A DNA stretch of 12,403 bases from Thermococcus sp. (GCA_027023165.1 JALVWX010000076.1:1-12403); one strand, 5' to 3'. Positions 6,563-12,403 are shown, counted from the stretch's first letter. The notes: generated from the sequence alone by a model not told the origin. Numbers and translations are program-made.

Positions 6563-6602
6563 TTCGAACGGCGTCCAAAGGACGCCAATAATAAAGTTCG
6601 AA
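6563..6602. repeat. Two-part stem-loop, AAA loop
   Basis: Inner stem GGCGTCC-AAA-GGACGCC (6570-6586), perfect over 7 bp. The outer stem TTCGAAC (6563-6569) pairs with GTTCGAA (6596-6602), with a 9-base AT-rich bulge on the 3' side. In total 14 bp of perfect pairing. Confidence 0.85.
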
Positions 6603-6645
6603 ACTGCTTGAAGGGCCACATTTAATGTTAGACCCTAACTCAGAT

Positions 6646-6662
6646 TGCACTTGAATAGTGCA
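6646..6662. repeat. Inverted repeat TGCACT-N5-AGTGCA
   Basis: A perfect 6-bp stem with a 5-base loop. It follows a TTTAATG AT-rich stretch but is not placed as a clear operator. Confidence 0.65.
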
Positions 6663-6704
6663 CGATTTATTTCTGCTCTCTGACTGAGAAGGGCATTCTT
6701 TGGT

Positions 6705-6723
6705 CAAGCTTTCCTAAAGCTTG
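6705..6723. repeat. Inverted repeat CAAGCTTT-CCT-AAAGCTTG
   Basis: A perfect 8-bp stem with a 3-nt loop, preceded by TTTGGT. Confidence 0.85.
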
Positions 6724-6736
6724 TTCGTCTGCGCGA

Positions 6737-6757
6737 CGTTGGAGCTTTGCTCCAACG
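6737..6757. repeat. Inverted repeat CGTTGGAGC-TTT-GCTCCAACG
   Basis: A perfect 9-bp stem with a TTT loop, the strongest single hairpin of the island. Confidence 0.9.
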
Positions 6758-6758
6758 C

Positions 6759-6776
6759 ACGGGACGACAGTCCCGT
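6759..6776. repeat. Inverted repeat ACGGGAC-GACA-GTCCCGT
   Basis: A perfect 7-bp stem with a 4-nt loop, starting only two bases after the preceding hairpin, so the two would stack. Confidence 0.85.
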
Positions 6777-6852
6777 TGAGTTTGATCAAGGTTGGCATGT
6801 CGTTTTTGAAGGTTCTCCGTTTTAGAGGGGTTTGCTCTTCCGCCTACTACTT

Positions 6853-6871
6853 CTGCAGTGTTTCACCGCAG
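6853..6871. repeat. Inverted repeat CTGCaGTG-TTT-CACcGCAG
   Basis: An 8-position stem with one A/C mismatch and a TTT loop. Confidence 0.75.
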
Positions 6872-6874
6872 GTA

Positions 6875-6893
6875 TAACGCCCGTTGGGCGTTA
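6875..6893. repeat. Inverted repeat TAACGCCC-GTT-GGGCGTTA
   Basis: A perfect 8-bp stem with a 3-nt loop, only three bases after the preceding hairpin and three bases before the ATG of the 63-codon open frame. Confidence 0.88.
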
Positions 6894-6895
6894 AA

Positions 6896-7087
6896 ATGGA
6901 GTTGAAACTTGGTTCAAGTGGTATCTTGGACACAAACCCGCTTTATGCTTTCAGTGTTAAGTGGACATGCAAACTCGTTCAAGCTGTTCGTGAGGAAGTT
7001 TACTCTTTGATCAAACTTTGCGAAGTAAAGTTTCTTTGGTCACTCCTTTCCAAGAAGCTCGCGTTGGTAGGAAAACATCGCGAATAA
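6896..7087 (+). CDS. Doubtful 63-aa open frame
   Basis: An open frame from ATG with no ribosome binding site; a weak TATA-like GGTATAAC about 22 bp upstream would allow only a leaderless message. The peptide (begins MELKLGSSGILDTN) matches nothing I recognise. Codon use differs from the neighbours: arginine is CGT/CGC rather than AGG/AGA, and third positions are often A or T. It overlaps the hairpin AAACTTT-N7-AAAGTTT and one TTGATCAA word. It may be a by-product of a non-coding repeat family or a relic of transferred DNA. Confidence 0.2.
   Translation: MELKLGSSGILDTNPLYAFSVKWTCKLVQAVREEVYSLIKLCEVKFLWSLLSKKLALVGKHRE
7013..7033. repeat. Inverted repeat AAACTTT-N7-AAAGTTT
   Basis: A perfect 7-bp stem with a 7-base loop. 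It can be extended imperfectly outward, TTGATC on the left against TTGGTC on the right, with a 2-base bulge. Confidence 0.6.
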
Positions 7088-7092
7088 CAAAG

Positions 7093-7103
7093 GAAAATAA
7101 AAA
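7093..7103 (-). terminator. T-rich terminator of lrpA
   Basis: Just after the lrpA stop (7108) the minus strand reads TTTTTATTTTC, a typical archaeal oligo-T stop signal. Confidence 0.5.
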
Positions 7104-7107
7104 GACC

Positions 7108-7533
7108 TCACTTCAGCTTCTCGAGGATTATCGCAGGGCAGACCTTGGTGACGCCGTCGATCCTGCCTATTTTGTTGGAGATTATGTCGGAGAGGTCTTC
7201 ACCGTCCTTGGCCCAGACCTCTGCCATTATCATGTGGTCGCCGCTCGTCAGATATACTTTCCTTACGAAGTCGAACTCCTTGAGCTTGCTGGCAACGTCG
7301 AATATCTTCTCGGGCAGGGTGTCAACGCCGGTCAGGCTGACGAGGTTGTAGCCGAGCCTTGACGGGTCAACAACGGCTGTGTACTGCTTTATGACTCCCG
7401 CCTCCTCGAGAGCCTTCACGCGCTTCCTCACGGCCGTCTCGCTTATACCAAGGACCTTGGCTATCTCCGTGAAGGGAGTGCGCGCGTCCTTGGTGAGCAT
7501 GTCAATTATGATCCTATCCCTTTCGTCAAGCAT
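7108..7533 (-). CDS. lrpA: Lrp/AsnC-family transcription regulator, LrpA-like
   Basis: A feast/famine regulator of 141 aa, the same length as P. furiosus LrpA, which it strongly resembles by recall (MxDERD start, the segment TPFTEIAK, and the ending [10 protein letters not shown]). The N-terminal helix-turn-helix covers about 19-43, with a recognition helix near [14 protein letters not shown]. After a linker, the RAM ligand-binding and oligomerisation domain covers about 64-140, including SGDHMIM (97-103). I chose the ATG at 7533: it aligns with LrpA and has AGGGGTG (7546-7540) six bases upstream, whereas the upstream GTG at 7542 would overlap that site. A TATA box at 7588-7579 gives a leader of about 24 bases. 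P. furiosus LrpA represses its own promoter; autoregulation is likely here too. The effector is unknown. Confidence 0.93.
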   Translation of the reverse strand: MLDERDRIIIDMLTKDARTPFTEIAKVLGISETAVRKRVKALEEAGVIKQYTAVVDPSRLGYNLVSLTGVDTLPEKIFDVASKLKEFDFVRKVYLTSGDHMIMAEVWAKDGEDLSDIISNKIGRIDGVTKVCPAIILEKLK

Positions 7534-7578
7534 TTTCATCACCCCTAACTCGTCTAATCACTATCTACGCAGACCAAG

Positions 7579-7588
7579 TATATTAAGT
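7579..7588 (-). promoter_or_regulatory. TATA box of lrpA
   Basis: CTTAATATA on the minus strand, about 25 bp before an expected start near 7557. It falls in the short gap between the stop of the methyltransferase gene and lrpA. Confidence 0.55.
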
Positions 7589-7590
7589 TT

Positions 7591-7618
7591 TTGAACCGAT
7601 AGGTTCTAAGATTGAACC
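7591..7618. promoter_or_regulatory. Possible operator: GAACC/GGTTC cluster
   Basis: Upstream of the lrpA TATA box lie the dyad GAACC-GATA-GGTTC (7593-7606) and a third copy, TTGAACC, at 7612-7618; TTGAACC also begins the dyad (7591-7597). The cluster reaches into the last codons of the methyltransferase gene. It may bind LrpA or another regulator; no binding consensus is known to me for this motif. Confidence 0.35.
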
Positions 7619-8865
7619 TTGAGCTTCAGTTCAACAACTGCCTCGACGTGCGGCGTGTGGGGGAACATATCGATTCCAAGGGCGTCTTTGAGGTAGTACT
7701 TTTCCGAGAGGTATCGAAGATTCTCTGCCAGGGTCTTTGGATTGCATGAGACGTAAACGATGCTTTCAGGTTCGTCTTTTAAAAGTTTCTTTATAAGTTT
7801 GGGGTGCAGACCCGAACGGGGCGGATCGAGCACCACGGTGTCGTAAGCAGAGAGATCCTCAACGTCCCTGTCTATCCCCACGCGGAAGACCGCATCAACG
7901 CCGTTTATTTCAACGTTCCGGTTCGCCATTTCGACTGCAAAGGGGTTGGCCTCTATCCCTTCAACTTTCAAACCGCGCTTCGCGAGGTAGACCCCAAAGG
8001 TGCCCACCCCAGAGTACAGGTCGAGCACCCTTTCCCCGTCGACGCGCTTTGAAACCTCATCGAGCAAGAGAACCGCGGCGTGGCTGTTGGTCTGGAAGAA
8101 GCTGTTGGGGTGGATCAGGTAGATAACGTCGTTCAGCCTCTCCCTTATGAACTCCGATTTCCAAAACTTCTCTATCTCACCGTAGGAGACGTCACTCTTC
8201 GTTCTGTTGACGCTCCAGTATATTGAATCTGCGTAGTCAAAGTACGCGGGAAACTCCTCGGGCAGGGTTCCTTCAGAGGTGACGAGGTTGATCATAAGCT
8301 CCCCCGTGAACTTGCCCTCGCGCATGACGATGTACCTCAGAAAACCCTCGTTCCTTTCCACCTCGTAAAGGCTAGGCTTGTAATCGTTTATGAACTCCCT
8401 CAGCGAGCGCAGAACTTTCCCGCTGGTCTTCCCGAAGACGGGGCACTCGTCGATGTCAACGACGTCCCACCAGGTTCCCCTCTTTCTAAAGCCTATGCCT
8501 TTCGTCGAGATGACAACATCTATCCGATTTCTATGACCATAAATAATCGGTGAGGGTTCAACTTTAACATGCATCCCAAGAACTTCCGAAAGTTTGCCTT
8601 CTTTGAACCCAATCTGCCTCTCGTAGGGGAGGTGCTGGAGGGCGCAGCCGCCGCAGGTTCCGAAGTGTGGACAGCGAGGCTCGGTTCTCTCCGGGGATGG
8701 CTCCACAACCTCAAAATCAACCGCGATGAGCCTCCTCTTTTTTCTGCGCCACTTTTTAACCTCAACGACGTCTCCGGGAGCTGTGAAAGGAACGTGGATC
8801 TCTTTTCTCCCGTCCCTTAGCACACCCATGCCGTCCCAGTCGAGTTTCTCTATGACCCCTCTCAT
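7606..8865 (-). CDS. RNA m5U methyltransferase, probable tRNA U54 type (TrmA/RumA family)
   Basis: SAM-dependent uracil-C5 methyltransferase (419 aa) with a [4Fe-4S] cluster. An N-terminal TRAM-like RNA-binding region (1-50) is followed by cluster cysteines C65-x5-C71-x2-C74 and C141. The SAM loop is LDLYSGVGTFG (281-291), with FFQTN (256-260), DPPRSG (347-352), the catalytic cysteine C374 in SCNP, and the expected general base E408 in HVEAVVEL. The closest recalled relative is P. abyssi TrmU54, which makes m5U54 in tRNA, sharing the stretch TKSDVSYG and LIHPNSFFQTNS; the paralogous 23S rRNA U747 enzyme is the alternative. I chose the ATG at 8865, since the TATA palindrome at 8886-8895 puts the transcript start at about 8866, hence a leaderless message. 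A longer in-frame start at 8916 lies above the TATA box. Confidence 0.92.
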   Translation of the reverse strand: MRGVIEKLDWDGMGVLRDGRKEIHVPFTAPGDVVEVKKWRRKKRRLIAVDFEVVEPSPERTEPRCPHFGTCGGCALQHLPYERQIGFKEGKLSEVLGMHVKVEPSPIIYGHRNRIDVVISTKGIGFRKRGTWWDVVDIDECPVFGKTSGKVLRSLREFINDYKPSLYEVERNEGFLRYIVMREGKFTGELMINLVTSEGTLPEEFPAYFDYADSIYWSVNRTKSDVSYGEIEKFWKSEFIRERLNDVIYLIHPNSFFQTNSHAAVLLLDEVSKRVDGERVLDLYSGVGTFGVYLAKRGLKVEGIEANPFAVEMANRNVEINGVDAVFRVGIDRDVEDLSAYDTVVLDPPRSGLHPKLIKKLLKDEPESIVYVSCNPKTLAENLRYLSEKYYLKDALGIDMFPHTPHVEAVVELKLKVQS

Positions 8866-8885
8866 GCTCGTCCGTGCGGGGGAGC

Positions 8886-8895
8886 GTTTATAAAC
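8886..8895 (-). promoter_or_regulatory. TATA box of the methyltransferase gene
   Basis: GTTTATAAAC is a perfect 10-bp palindrome 25 bp before the ATG at 8865. It has the same sequence on both strands, so weak firing toward the wHTH gene is also possible. Confidence 0.6.
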
Positions 8896-8973
8896 CTGCC
8901 CTTGGAGGGGTGTCAAAAATGTCCGCGGAAGGTTTATTTAGTCCGGAAGTGTATAATAAAATGGTGCCGCGGG

Positions 8974-9189
8974 ATGTTTGGAAGGCGTAAAGATATAGTG
9001 TATAAGACCCTCGCGACCAAGAAGAGAGCGGTCGCCCTCCAGAGCCTGAGCGCCGAGCTTGAAACGCCAGCACCGGCGGTTTTTAAGACCGTTAAGGAAC
9101 TCGAATCCGACGGCCTGGTCGAGGTCTTCTACGGTCGGGACAAGGCCGCCATAATGGTACGCGCAAAGACCATAGGGGACTACATCTGA
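8974..9189 (+). CDS. Small winged-helix DNA-binding protein (71 aa)
   Basis: A single compact winged helix-turn-helix domain. Helix 1 is about 8-16, helix 2 about 20-30 (VALQSLSAELE), the recognition helix about 31-46 (TPAPAVFKTVKELESDG), and the wing about 48-64. No ligand domain is attached, so it would act as a small DNA-binding protein, probably a dimer. The ATG at 8974 starts the domain cleanly; the in-frame extension to 8902 crosses the likely TATA element (TTTATTTA, 8933-8940) and adds cysteine-rich low-quality sequence. The ribosome site is weak, in keeping with a short leader. An 82-bp gap separates it from the MinD-like gene in the same direction, and that gap contains promoter-like elements, so co-transcription is possible but not certain. 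Confidence 0.75.
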   Translation: MFGRRKDIVYKTLATKKRAVALQSLSAELETPAPAVFKTVKELESDGLVEVFYGRDKAAIMVRAKTIGDYI

Positions 9190-9220
9190 GGCGTTTCTGG
9201 CCTCTTTAATCGTCTCCAAT

Positions 9221-9245
9221 CACTTTTAATAACACTTTTTAATAA
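9221..9245 (+). promoter_or_regulatory. Tandem TATA-like direct repeat before the MinD-like gene
   Basis: CACTTTTAATAA (9221-9232) is followed at once by CACTTTTTAATAA (9233-9245). The first box lies at the right distance for a start near 9253; the T-runs may also end transcription of the wHTH gene. Confidence 0.45.
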
Positions 9246-9271
9246 ACTCTACTAAACTAGGGGGCGATGCA

Positions 9272-10105
9272 GTGGTAGCGGTTGTCATAACGGGTAGGGG
9301 TGGTGCAGGGAAGACGACCATGACCGCCAACCTCGCGACCTACTTCTCCAAGAGGGGCTACAGAACCCTGACCGTCGACGGGGACCTGTACCTTCCAAAG
9401 CTCGCCTTTCACTTCGGGATATACAACCCCCGCTACAACGTCCACACCCTTCTAAAAAATCCAGGGATGAGGACTATTGAGGCCGTCTATCACGACCCAA
9501 AAACGGGGGCGGACATCCTACCCGGCAGTTCGAGCATCTACGACGTCATAGACATCGACCAGAAAAGGCTGAGGAGCATCGTGAGGGAGGTCCAGATGCG
9601 CTACAACCTGACCATAATCGACTCCCCGGTGGGCATACCCTTCGACACGGTGTCGACGTTTCACCTAGCCCAGTACCAGCTGATAGTCGTGGAGATAGAG
9701 CGCGGGCCTATACACTCCGTCCACAGGATGATAGAGAACGAGGTGGTGAAGCTCAAGGCGATCGGGGAATCCTACGACCTCCAGGTGGGGGTCATAATAA
9801 ACAAGGTCCGGGAGGCGGCTGGAAACGTTGACGACGTAGTTGACTTCCTTGAGTACAGCATCGAGGTGCCCGTGCTCGGGGTTATACCCTTCGACCCCCG
9901 CGTTCCAGAAGCCACAAACTACGGAACCCCTGTTCTCCACTACGCGCCCTTCACAGGGGCCTCGCGCGCCCTCTCCAAGGCAGGGGGCCTGCTCGACAGG
10001 TGGATGTTCGGTGAGAAGAAGGGAAGAACCCTCTGGGAGAGGCTGAAGGGGGCCTTTAACTCACTCATCCATCGAGGCGGAACGCCCTCTCTCAAAAAGC
10101 TCTGA
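9272..10105 (+). CDS. MinD/ParA-family ATPase with altered Walker A
   Basis: A P-loop ATPase of the SIMIBI/MinD-ParA group (277 aa). Walker A is GRGGAGKTT (8-16); the signature lysine of the deviant motif (K in GKGGxGKT) is arginine here (R9), while the phosphate-binding K14 is kept. Switch I has D36 and D38 (VDGDLYLPK), switch II is IIDSPVG (115-121), and INKV (176-179) is the base-recognition motif. The C-terminal tail TLWERLKGAFNSLIH (253-267) is amphipathic and could serve as a membrane-targeting helix, as in MinD. Translation starts at GTG 9272 with GGGGG (9260-9264) upstream; an ATG at 9266 is out of frame and stops at once. Its 3' end overlaps convergent pyrE by 45 bp. The target could be polar protein placement, motility or plasmid-like partition; the upstream wHTH gene is the only hint. 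Confidence 0.9.
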   Translation: MVAVVITGRGGAGKTTMTANLATYFSKRGYRTLTVDGDLYLPKLAFHFGIYNPRYNVHTLLKNPGMRTIEAVYHDPKTGADILPGSSSIYDVIDIDQKRLRSIVREVQMRYNLTIIDSPVGIPFDTVSTFHLAQYQLIVVEIERGPIHSVHRMIENEVVKLKAIGESYDLQVGVIINKVREAAGNVDDVVDFLEYSIEVPVLGVIPFDPRVPEATNYGTPVLHYAPFTGASRALSKAGGLLDRWMFGEKKGRTLWERLKGAFNSLIHRGGTPSLKKL

Positions 10106-10618
10106 AACCCTGACGAGCGGGATGAACGTGTAGCGCCCGCCTATTCTGTCCTCCGCACCTTCCTCCCGGTCAACCACGACGCTTATCGCCGCTATCTTCG
10201 CACCGAGCTTTTCGAGAATCTCCGCGGCCCTCAGCACGCTTCCACCGGTCGTCGTCACGTCCTCAACGAGGAGGATTTTATCCCCGGGCTTCACTTCACC
10301 CTCAATCTGGCTTCCGGTTCCGTGCCCCTTCGGCTTCTTGCGGACTATGACGAGGGGTTTTCCGGTTTCAAGGGCTAAGGCAGTGGCTATTGGGACAGCA
10401 CCGAGTTCCTGGCCTGCCACTCTGTCGAACTCCACGCCGGCCCGTTCAGCTTTTCCCGCCATGAGTCGGGCTATCAGCCTGAGCGCCTTTGGATCCGTGC
10501 CCAGCCTCTTGACGTTTATGTAGTAGTCGCTCTCCTTCCCGGAGGCCAGAACGAAGCGTCCGAAGAGTATCGCCCCCTCTGAGAAGAAGGCCTCAATGAG
10601 TTCATCCTTCAGGTTCAT
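10061..10618 (-). CDS. pyrE: Orotate phosphoribosyltransferase
   Basis: Makes orotidine 5'-phosphate from orotate and PRPP in de novo pyrimidine synthesis; a cytosolic dimer. At 185 aa it is the normal archaeal length. It has the PRPP-binding motif LVEDVTTTGGSVL (117-129), the flexible catalytic loop around 93-106 (RKKPKGHGTGSQ), and the substrate segment ASGKESDYYIN (25-35). A strong AGGGAGGTG site lies just before the ATG at 10618. No other pyrimidine gene is in the window. The last 15 codons overlap the end of the convergent MinD-like gene. Confidence 0.95.
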   Translation of the reverse strand: MNLKDELIEAFFSEGAILFGRFVLASGKESDYYINVKRLGTDPKALRLIARLMAGKAERAGVEFDRVAGQELGAVPIATALALETGKPLVIVRKKPKGHGTGSQIEGEVKPGDKILLVEDVTTTGGSVLRAAEILEKLGAKIAAISVVVDREEGAEDRIGGRYTFIPLVRVSELFERGRSASMDE

Positions 10619-10671
10619 CTTAACACCTCCCTGTTAAATCTAAAATCTTCAATCGCCGGATTGGACACGGG

Positions 10672-10681
10672 CTTTAAAAAG
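10672..10681. promoter_or_regulatory. Near-palindromic TATA box between pyrE and the PrsW-like gene
   Basis: CTTTAAAAAG (CTTTTTAAAG on the other strand) sits 54 bp from the pyrE ATG and 33 bp from the ATG at 10714. It could serve both directions: a pyrE start near 10650 with a leader of about 33 bases, and a short-leader start near 10704 for the other gene. A second plus-strand candidate, CTTAATAAG (10693-10701), is too close to the ATG. Confidence 0.45.
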
Positions 10682-10713
10682 TTTGGCGACAGCTTAATAA
10701 GGGCGCGTCTGAA

Positions 10714-11445
10714 ATGGAAACCATGCTAGCGCCCGAAAAGGTCATTGAATACTACTTCGGAACGGTGGTCGTCTTAGGGGGAATTGTGATACTCCTTGGA
10801 ATCAAATACACACTAAAGAGGTGGCGCTCGCTCCCACCCTCCAGATGGGTGGTTCAGTCCTTTGCAGTCAGCATCCTAGCGCTCGTTGCTGCCTCCCTGA
10901 TCGAGGCTCCGACAATACTCATGGGCAGCATGGTGATGCTCGCCTTCGCAGCCGGCTTTTCCGAGGAGCTGGTAAAGCTCCTCCCCCTGAAGCTCTTCCA
11001 GGGTTCACCCGGCTGGGAGAGGTGGAAGCTGACCGTGGGGACGGGCCTCTTCCTCGGGCTGATAGAGGGGATATTCTACACGGCAGGGATATTCGTCCTC
11101 GGCCAGGAACCGTACCTGGTCATAGTCCGGCTTGTCCTCATAGGTCTCCACACCGTCTGGGCGGCCGTATCCGTTGGTTTTCTGCTCGGGGAAAAGGGAC
11201 TAAAGCGCTTCGCCGGGCTGGCGTTTTCGATGACAGCCCACTCCCTCTATGACCTCACTCCCCTCGCCTTCATCAGCGGCTACGGCACTGAAGTCCTCCT
11301 GCCGCTGGCGGTGGCCTCCACGCTGTTCATGCTCGCGCTTCCTGAAATGGCAAAGAGGGCCATGGAGATTGCGGGAAGGGTGGTTCCCGAGAAAGGGGAT
11401 GAAAGAGAGAAGGCCTTGGAGGAGACCCTCACCTCTTCGCCTTGA
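10714..11445 (+). CDS. PrsW-like intramembrane protease
   Basis: A polytopic membrane protein (243 aa) with about seven hydrophobic segments (near 14-30, 48-64, 68-82, 108-128, 134-157, 166-187 and 192-209). The polar residues inside the helices match the PrsW/CPBP-like pattern: EExxK at E84-E85-K88 ([12 protein letters not shown]), E118 in GLIEGIFY, R139 with H146 ([12 protein letters not shown]), and H176 with D180 (TAHSLYD). In Bacillus PrsW cleaves the anti-sigma factor RsiW; archaeal substrates are unknown. The charged C-terminal tail (212-243) is cytosolic-looking. The start is the first ATG, with almost no leader. It ends 17 bp inside the convergent ligase gene. The family call is by motif only, so confidence is moderate. 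Confidence 0.72.
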   Translation: METMLAPEKVIEYYFGTVVVLGGIVILLGIKYTLKRWRSLPPSRWVVQSFAVSILALVAASLIEAPTILMGSMVMLAFAAGFSEELVKLLPLKLFQGSPGWERWKLTVGTGLFLGLIEGIFYTAGIFVLGQEPYLVIVRLVLIGLHTVWAAVSVGFLLGEKGLKRFAGLAFSMTAHSLYDLTPLAFISGYGTEVLLPLAVASTLFMLALPEMAKRAMEIAGRVVPEKGDEREKALEETLTSSP

Positions 11446-12403
11446 ACCTCTCCTGAAACTCGTAGAGTTGGGCAACGCGCTCTATCGTGTCGGCCTCCTC
11501 CGGGCTTTTATCTTCCCTTAAAGCCACGTAGCGCGGGAAGCGCAGCGCAAAGCCGCTCCTGTACTTCGGGCTTTTCTGTATCTCCTGATAGGTGACCTCT
11601 ATGACCACCTTCGGCTCTATCTCGACGTATTTGCCTTCCTCCTTCACGATGAGCGGCTTCAGCATCTTCGTGAACTCGGCCAGATCCTCGTCCGTGAAGC
11701 CGCTGCCGACCTTTCCGACGGGGACGAACTCGCCGCTGTGCGGGTCAAAGGCAGCAACCAAGAATGAGCCGAGGAGGTGTGCGCGCCTTCCCTCTCCCCA
11801 CTCCGCTCCTATTATGACGAGATCAAGGTCCTCCATCGTCGGCTTGACCTTGAGCCACTTCTTCCCGCGGTTGCCTGGCTCGTAGACGGAATCTAGGCGC
11901 TTGGCCATTACCCCCTCGTGTCCCAGCTCCAGGGTTTTCTCGTAGAACTCCTGGGCCTCGTCTGCGCTGTTGGTCACCAGCTGGACGGCGAGCTTTATCT
12001 TCTCGCTTTCCTTAACCGTTTCCTCAAGCCTCTTCCTCCTCTCCGAAAAAGGCACATTGATGAGGGCCTCGCCGTCAACGTAAAGAATGTCAAAGAGGTT
12101 CAGCTCGAGGGGGATTTTCTCTATCATCTCGTCGATGTTGTACTTCCTCCTGAAGCGCCTGAGGACGAACTGGAAGGGCCTCGGCCTTCCGCCCTCACCT
12201 ACAGCGACGAGTTCGCCCTCCACGATGACCTTCTCAGCTTTCAAACTTTCTAGAACCGCGGAGACGACGTCGGGGATGGACTTGGTGACGTTCTCCAGCC
12301 TCCTCGAGTATATCACGACGTTCTTGCCGTTTTTGTGGACCTGAACTCGCGCGCCGTCGTACTTTATCTCAAAGGCCGCCTTTCCACCCATCTCCTTCAA
12401 AGC
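11429..12403 (-). CDS. lig: ATP-dependent DNA ligase, C-terminal part (5' end outside window)
   Basis: Seals nicks in DNA via enzyme-AMP and DNA-adenylate intermediates. 324 residues are visible. Motif I EIKYDGAR has the AMP-accepting lysine at visible residue 14 (bases 12364-12362), motif Ia is SRRLENVT (33-40), motif [12 protein letters not shown] (103-111), motif IV EGVMAK (163-168) and motif V KWLKVKP (182-188). The OB domain follows, with RFPR of motif VI (288-291). Archaeal ligases have about 560 aa with the lysine near 247, so roughly 230 N-terminal residues (the DNA-binding domain) lie beyond the right edge. The frame stays open to base 12403; the TTG at 12400 is not a real start. The T. 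kodakarensis enzyme of this type uses ATP and, more weakly, NAD. Confidence 0.97.
   Translation of the reverse strand, partial: ALKEMGGKAAFEIKYDGARVQVHKNGKNVVIYSRRLENVTKSIPDVVSAVLESLKAEKVIVEGELVAVGEGGRPRPFQFVLRRFRRKYNIDEMIEKIPLELNLFDILYVDGEALINVPFSERRKRLEETVKESEKIKLAVQLVTNSADEAQEFYEKTLELGHEGVMAKRLDSVYEPGNRGKKWLKVKPTMEDLDLVIIGAEWGEGRRAHLLGSFLVAAFDPHSGEFVPVGKVGSGFTDEDLAEFTKMLKPLIVKEEGKYVEIEPKVVIEVTYQEIQKSPKYRSGFALRFPRYVALREDKSPEEADTIERVAQLYEFQERFKAKR

Larger units (their letters stand above)
6450..7095. other. Gene-poor, hairpin-rich island
   Basis: About 645 bp between tRNA-Trp and the Lrp gene with no convincing coding region. It looks less GC-rich than the flanking genes and holds at least nine short inverted repeats (listed separately), many with 3-nt loops, plus two copies of TTGATCAA (6782-6789, 7007-7014) and two of TCTTTGGTCA (6697-6706, 7033-7042). 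Two open frames lie in it: 6659-6877, without a usable start, and 6896-7087, 63 codons from ATG. I see no transposase, no copy of the tRNA 3' end that would mark an integration site, and none of the conserved cores of RNase P RNA, SRP RNA or 5S rRNA. Confidence 0.7.

Noticed and set aside
6292..6621. Minus-strand frame of 109 codons across tRNA-Trp
   Set aside because: It runs antisense through the tRNA and its intron; the VGARGFEPRSAG-like peptide is a familiar false ORF over tRNA T-arms.
6461..6893. CRISPR array
   Set aside because: The hairpin stems differ in sequence and spacing; no direct repeat of 24 or more bases with regular spacers and no cas gene is present.
6450..7095. RNase P RNA, SRP RNA or another standard structural RNA
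   Set aside because: None of their conserved core sequences are visible, and the base composition is too AT-rich for a stable hyperthermophile RNA of that kind.
6420..7095. Integrated element with a duplicated tRNA-Trp 3' end (att site)
   Set aside because: I found no second copy of the T-arm/acceptor sequence downstream and no integrase gene.
8866..8916. Longer start of the m5U methyltransferase at 8916
   Set aside because: The extension spans the TATA palindrome at 8886-8895, and the family starts at the MRGVI segment.

Overview
The window reads as a chromosomal segment of a hyperthermophilic archaeon of the order Thermococcales, most likely a Thermococcus. The reasons are a tungsten-type glyceraldehyde-3-phosphate:ferredoxin oxidoreductase beside an archaeal class V FBP aldolase/phosphatase, a Pyrococcus LrpA-like regulator, an archaeal ATP-dependent DNA ligase, archaeal TATA boxes about 25-30 bp before starts, GGTGG-type ribosome binding sites, and a tRNA-Trp with an archaeal bulge-helix-bulge intron. 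From memory, T. kodakarensis carries the same GAPOR/FBPase pair (TK2163/TK2164) and its ligase nearby (TK2140); I could not check this.

Layout. 1-701 (-): a flavin oxidoreductase cut short by a stop inside a 24-bp fold-back repeat at the window edge. 933-2554 (+): a two-gene ABC-2 type transporter. 2607-5845 (-): GAPOR (glycolysis) and, upstream of it, FBP aldolase/phosphatase (gluconeogenesis). Each has its own promoter with a near-perfect Thermococcales glycolytic motif (TGM), downstream of the TATA box for GAPOR and upstream of it for FBPase. That is the arrangement expected if the regulator Tgr represses the first and activates the second. 5976-6212 (-): a 78-aa orphan. 6309-6449 (+): intron-containing tRNA-Trp(CCA); the 63-nt intron is itself a box C/D guide RNA predicted to direct 2'-O-methylation of C34 and C39 of the same tRNA.

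6450-7095 holds no convincing gene. It is packed with at least nine short perfect or near-perfect hairpins, five of them with 3-nt loops, and recurring TTGATCAA-type words; it is the least explained part of the window. 7108-7533 (-): LrpA-like regulator. 7606-8865 (-): a [4Fe-4S] m5U RNA methyltransferase, probably the tRNA U54 enzyme. 8974-10105 (+): a tiny winged-helix protein followed by a MinD/ParA-like ATPase whose signature lysine is arginine. 10061-10618 (-): PyrE. 10714-11445 (+): a PrsW-like intramembrane protease. 11429-12403 (-): the catalytic and C-terminal part of DNA ligase, running off the right edge.

The clearest functional story is the GAPOR/FBPase pair as a reciprocal glycolysis-gluconeogenesis switch. 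The best candidates for something undescribed are the hairpin island after tRNA-Trp and the winged-helix/MinD-like pair. I see no CRISPR array, no transposase and no rRNA.
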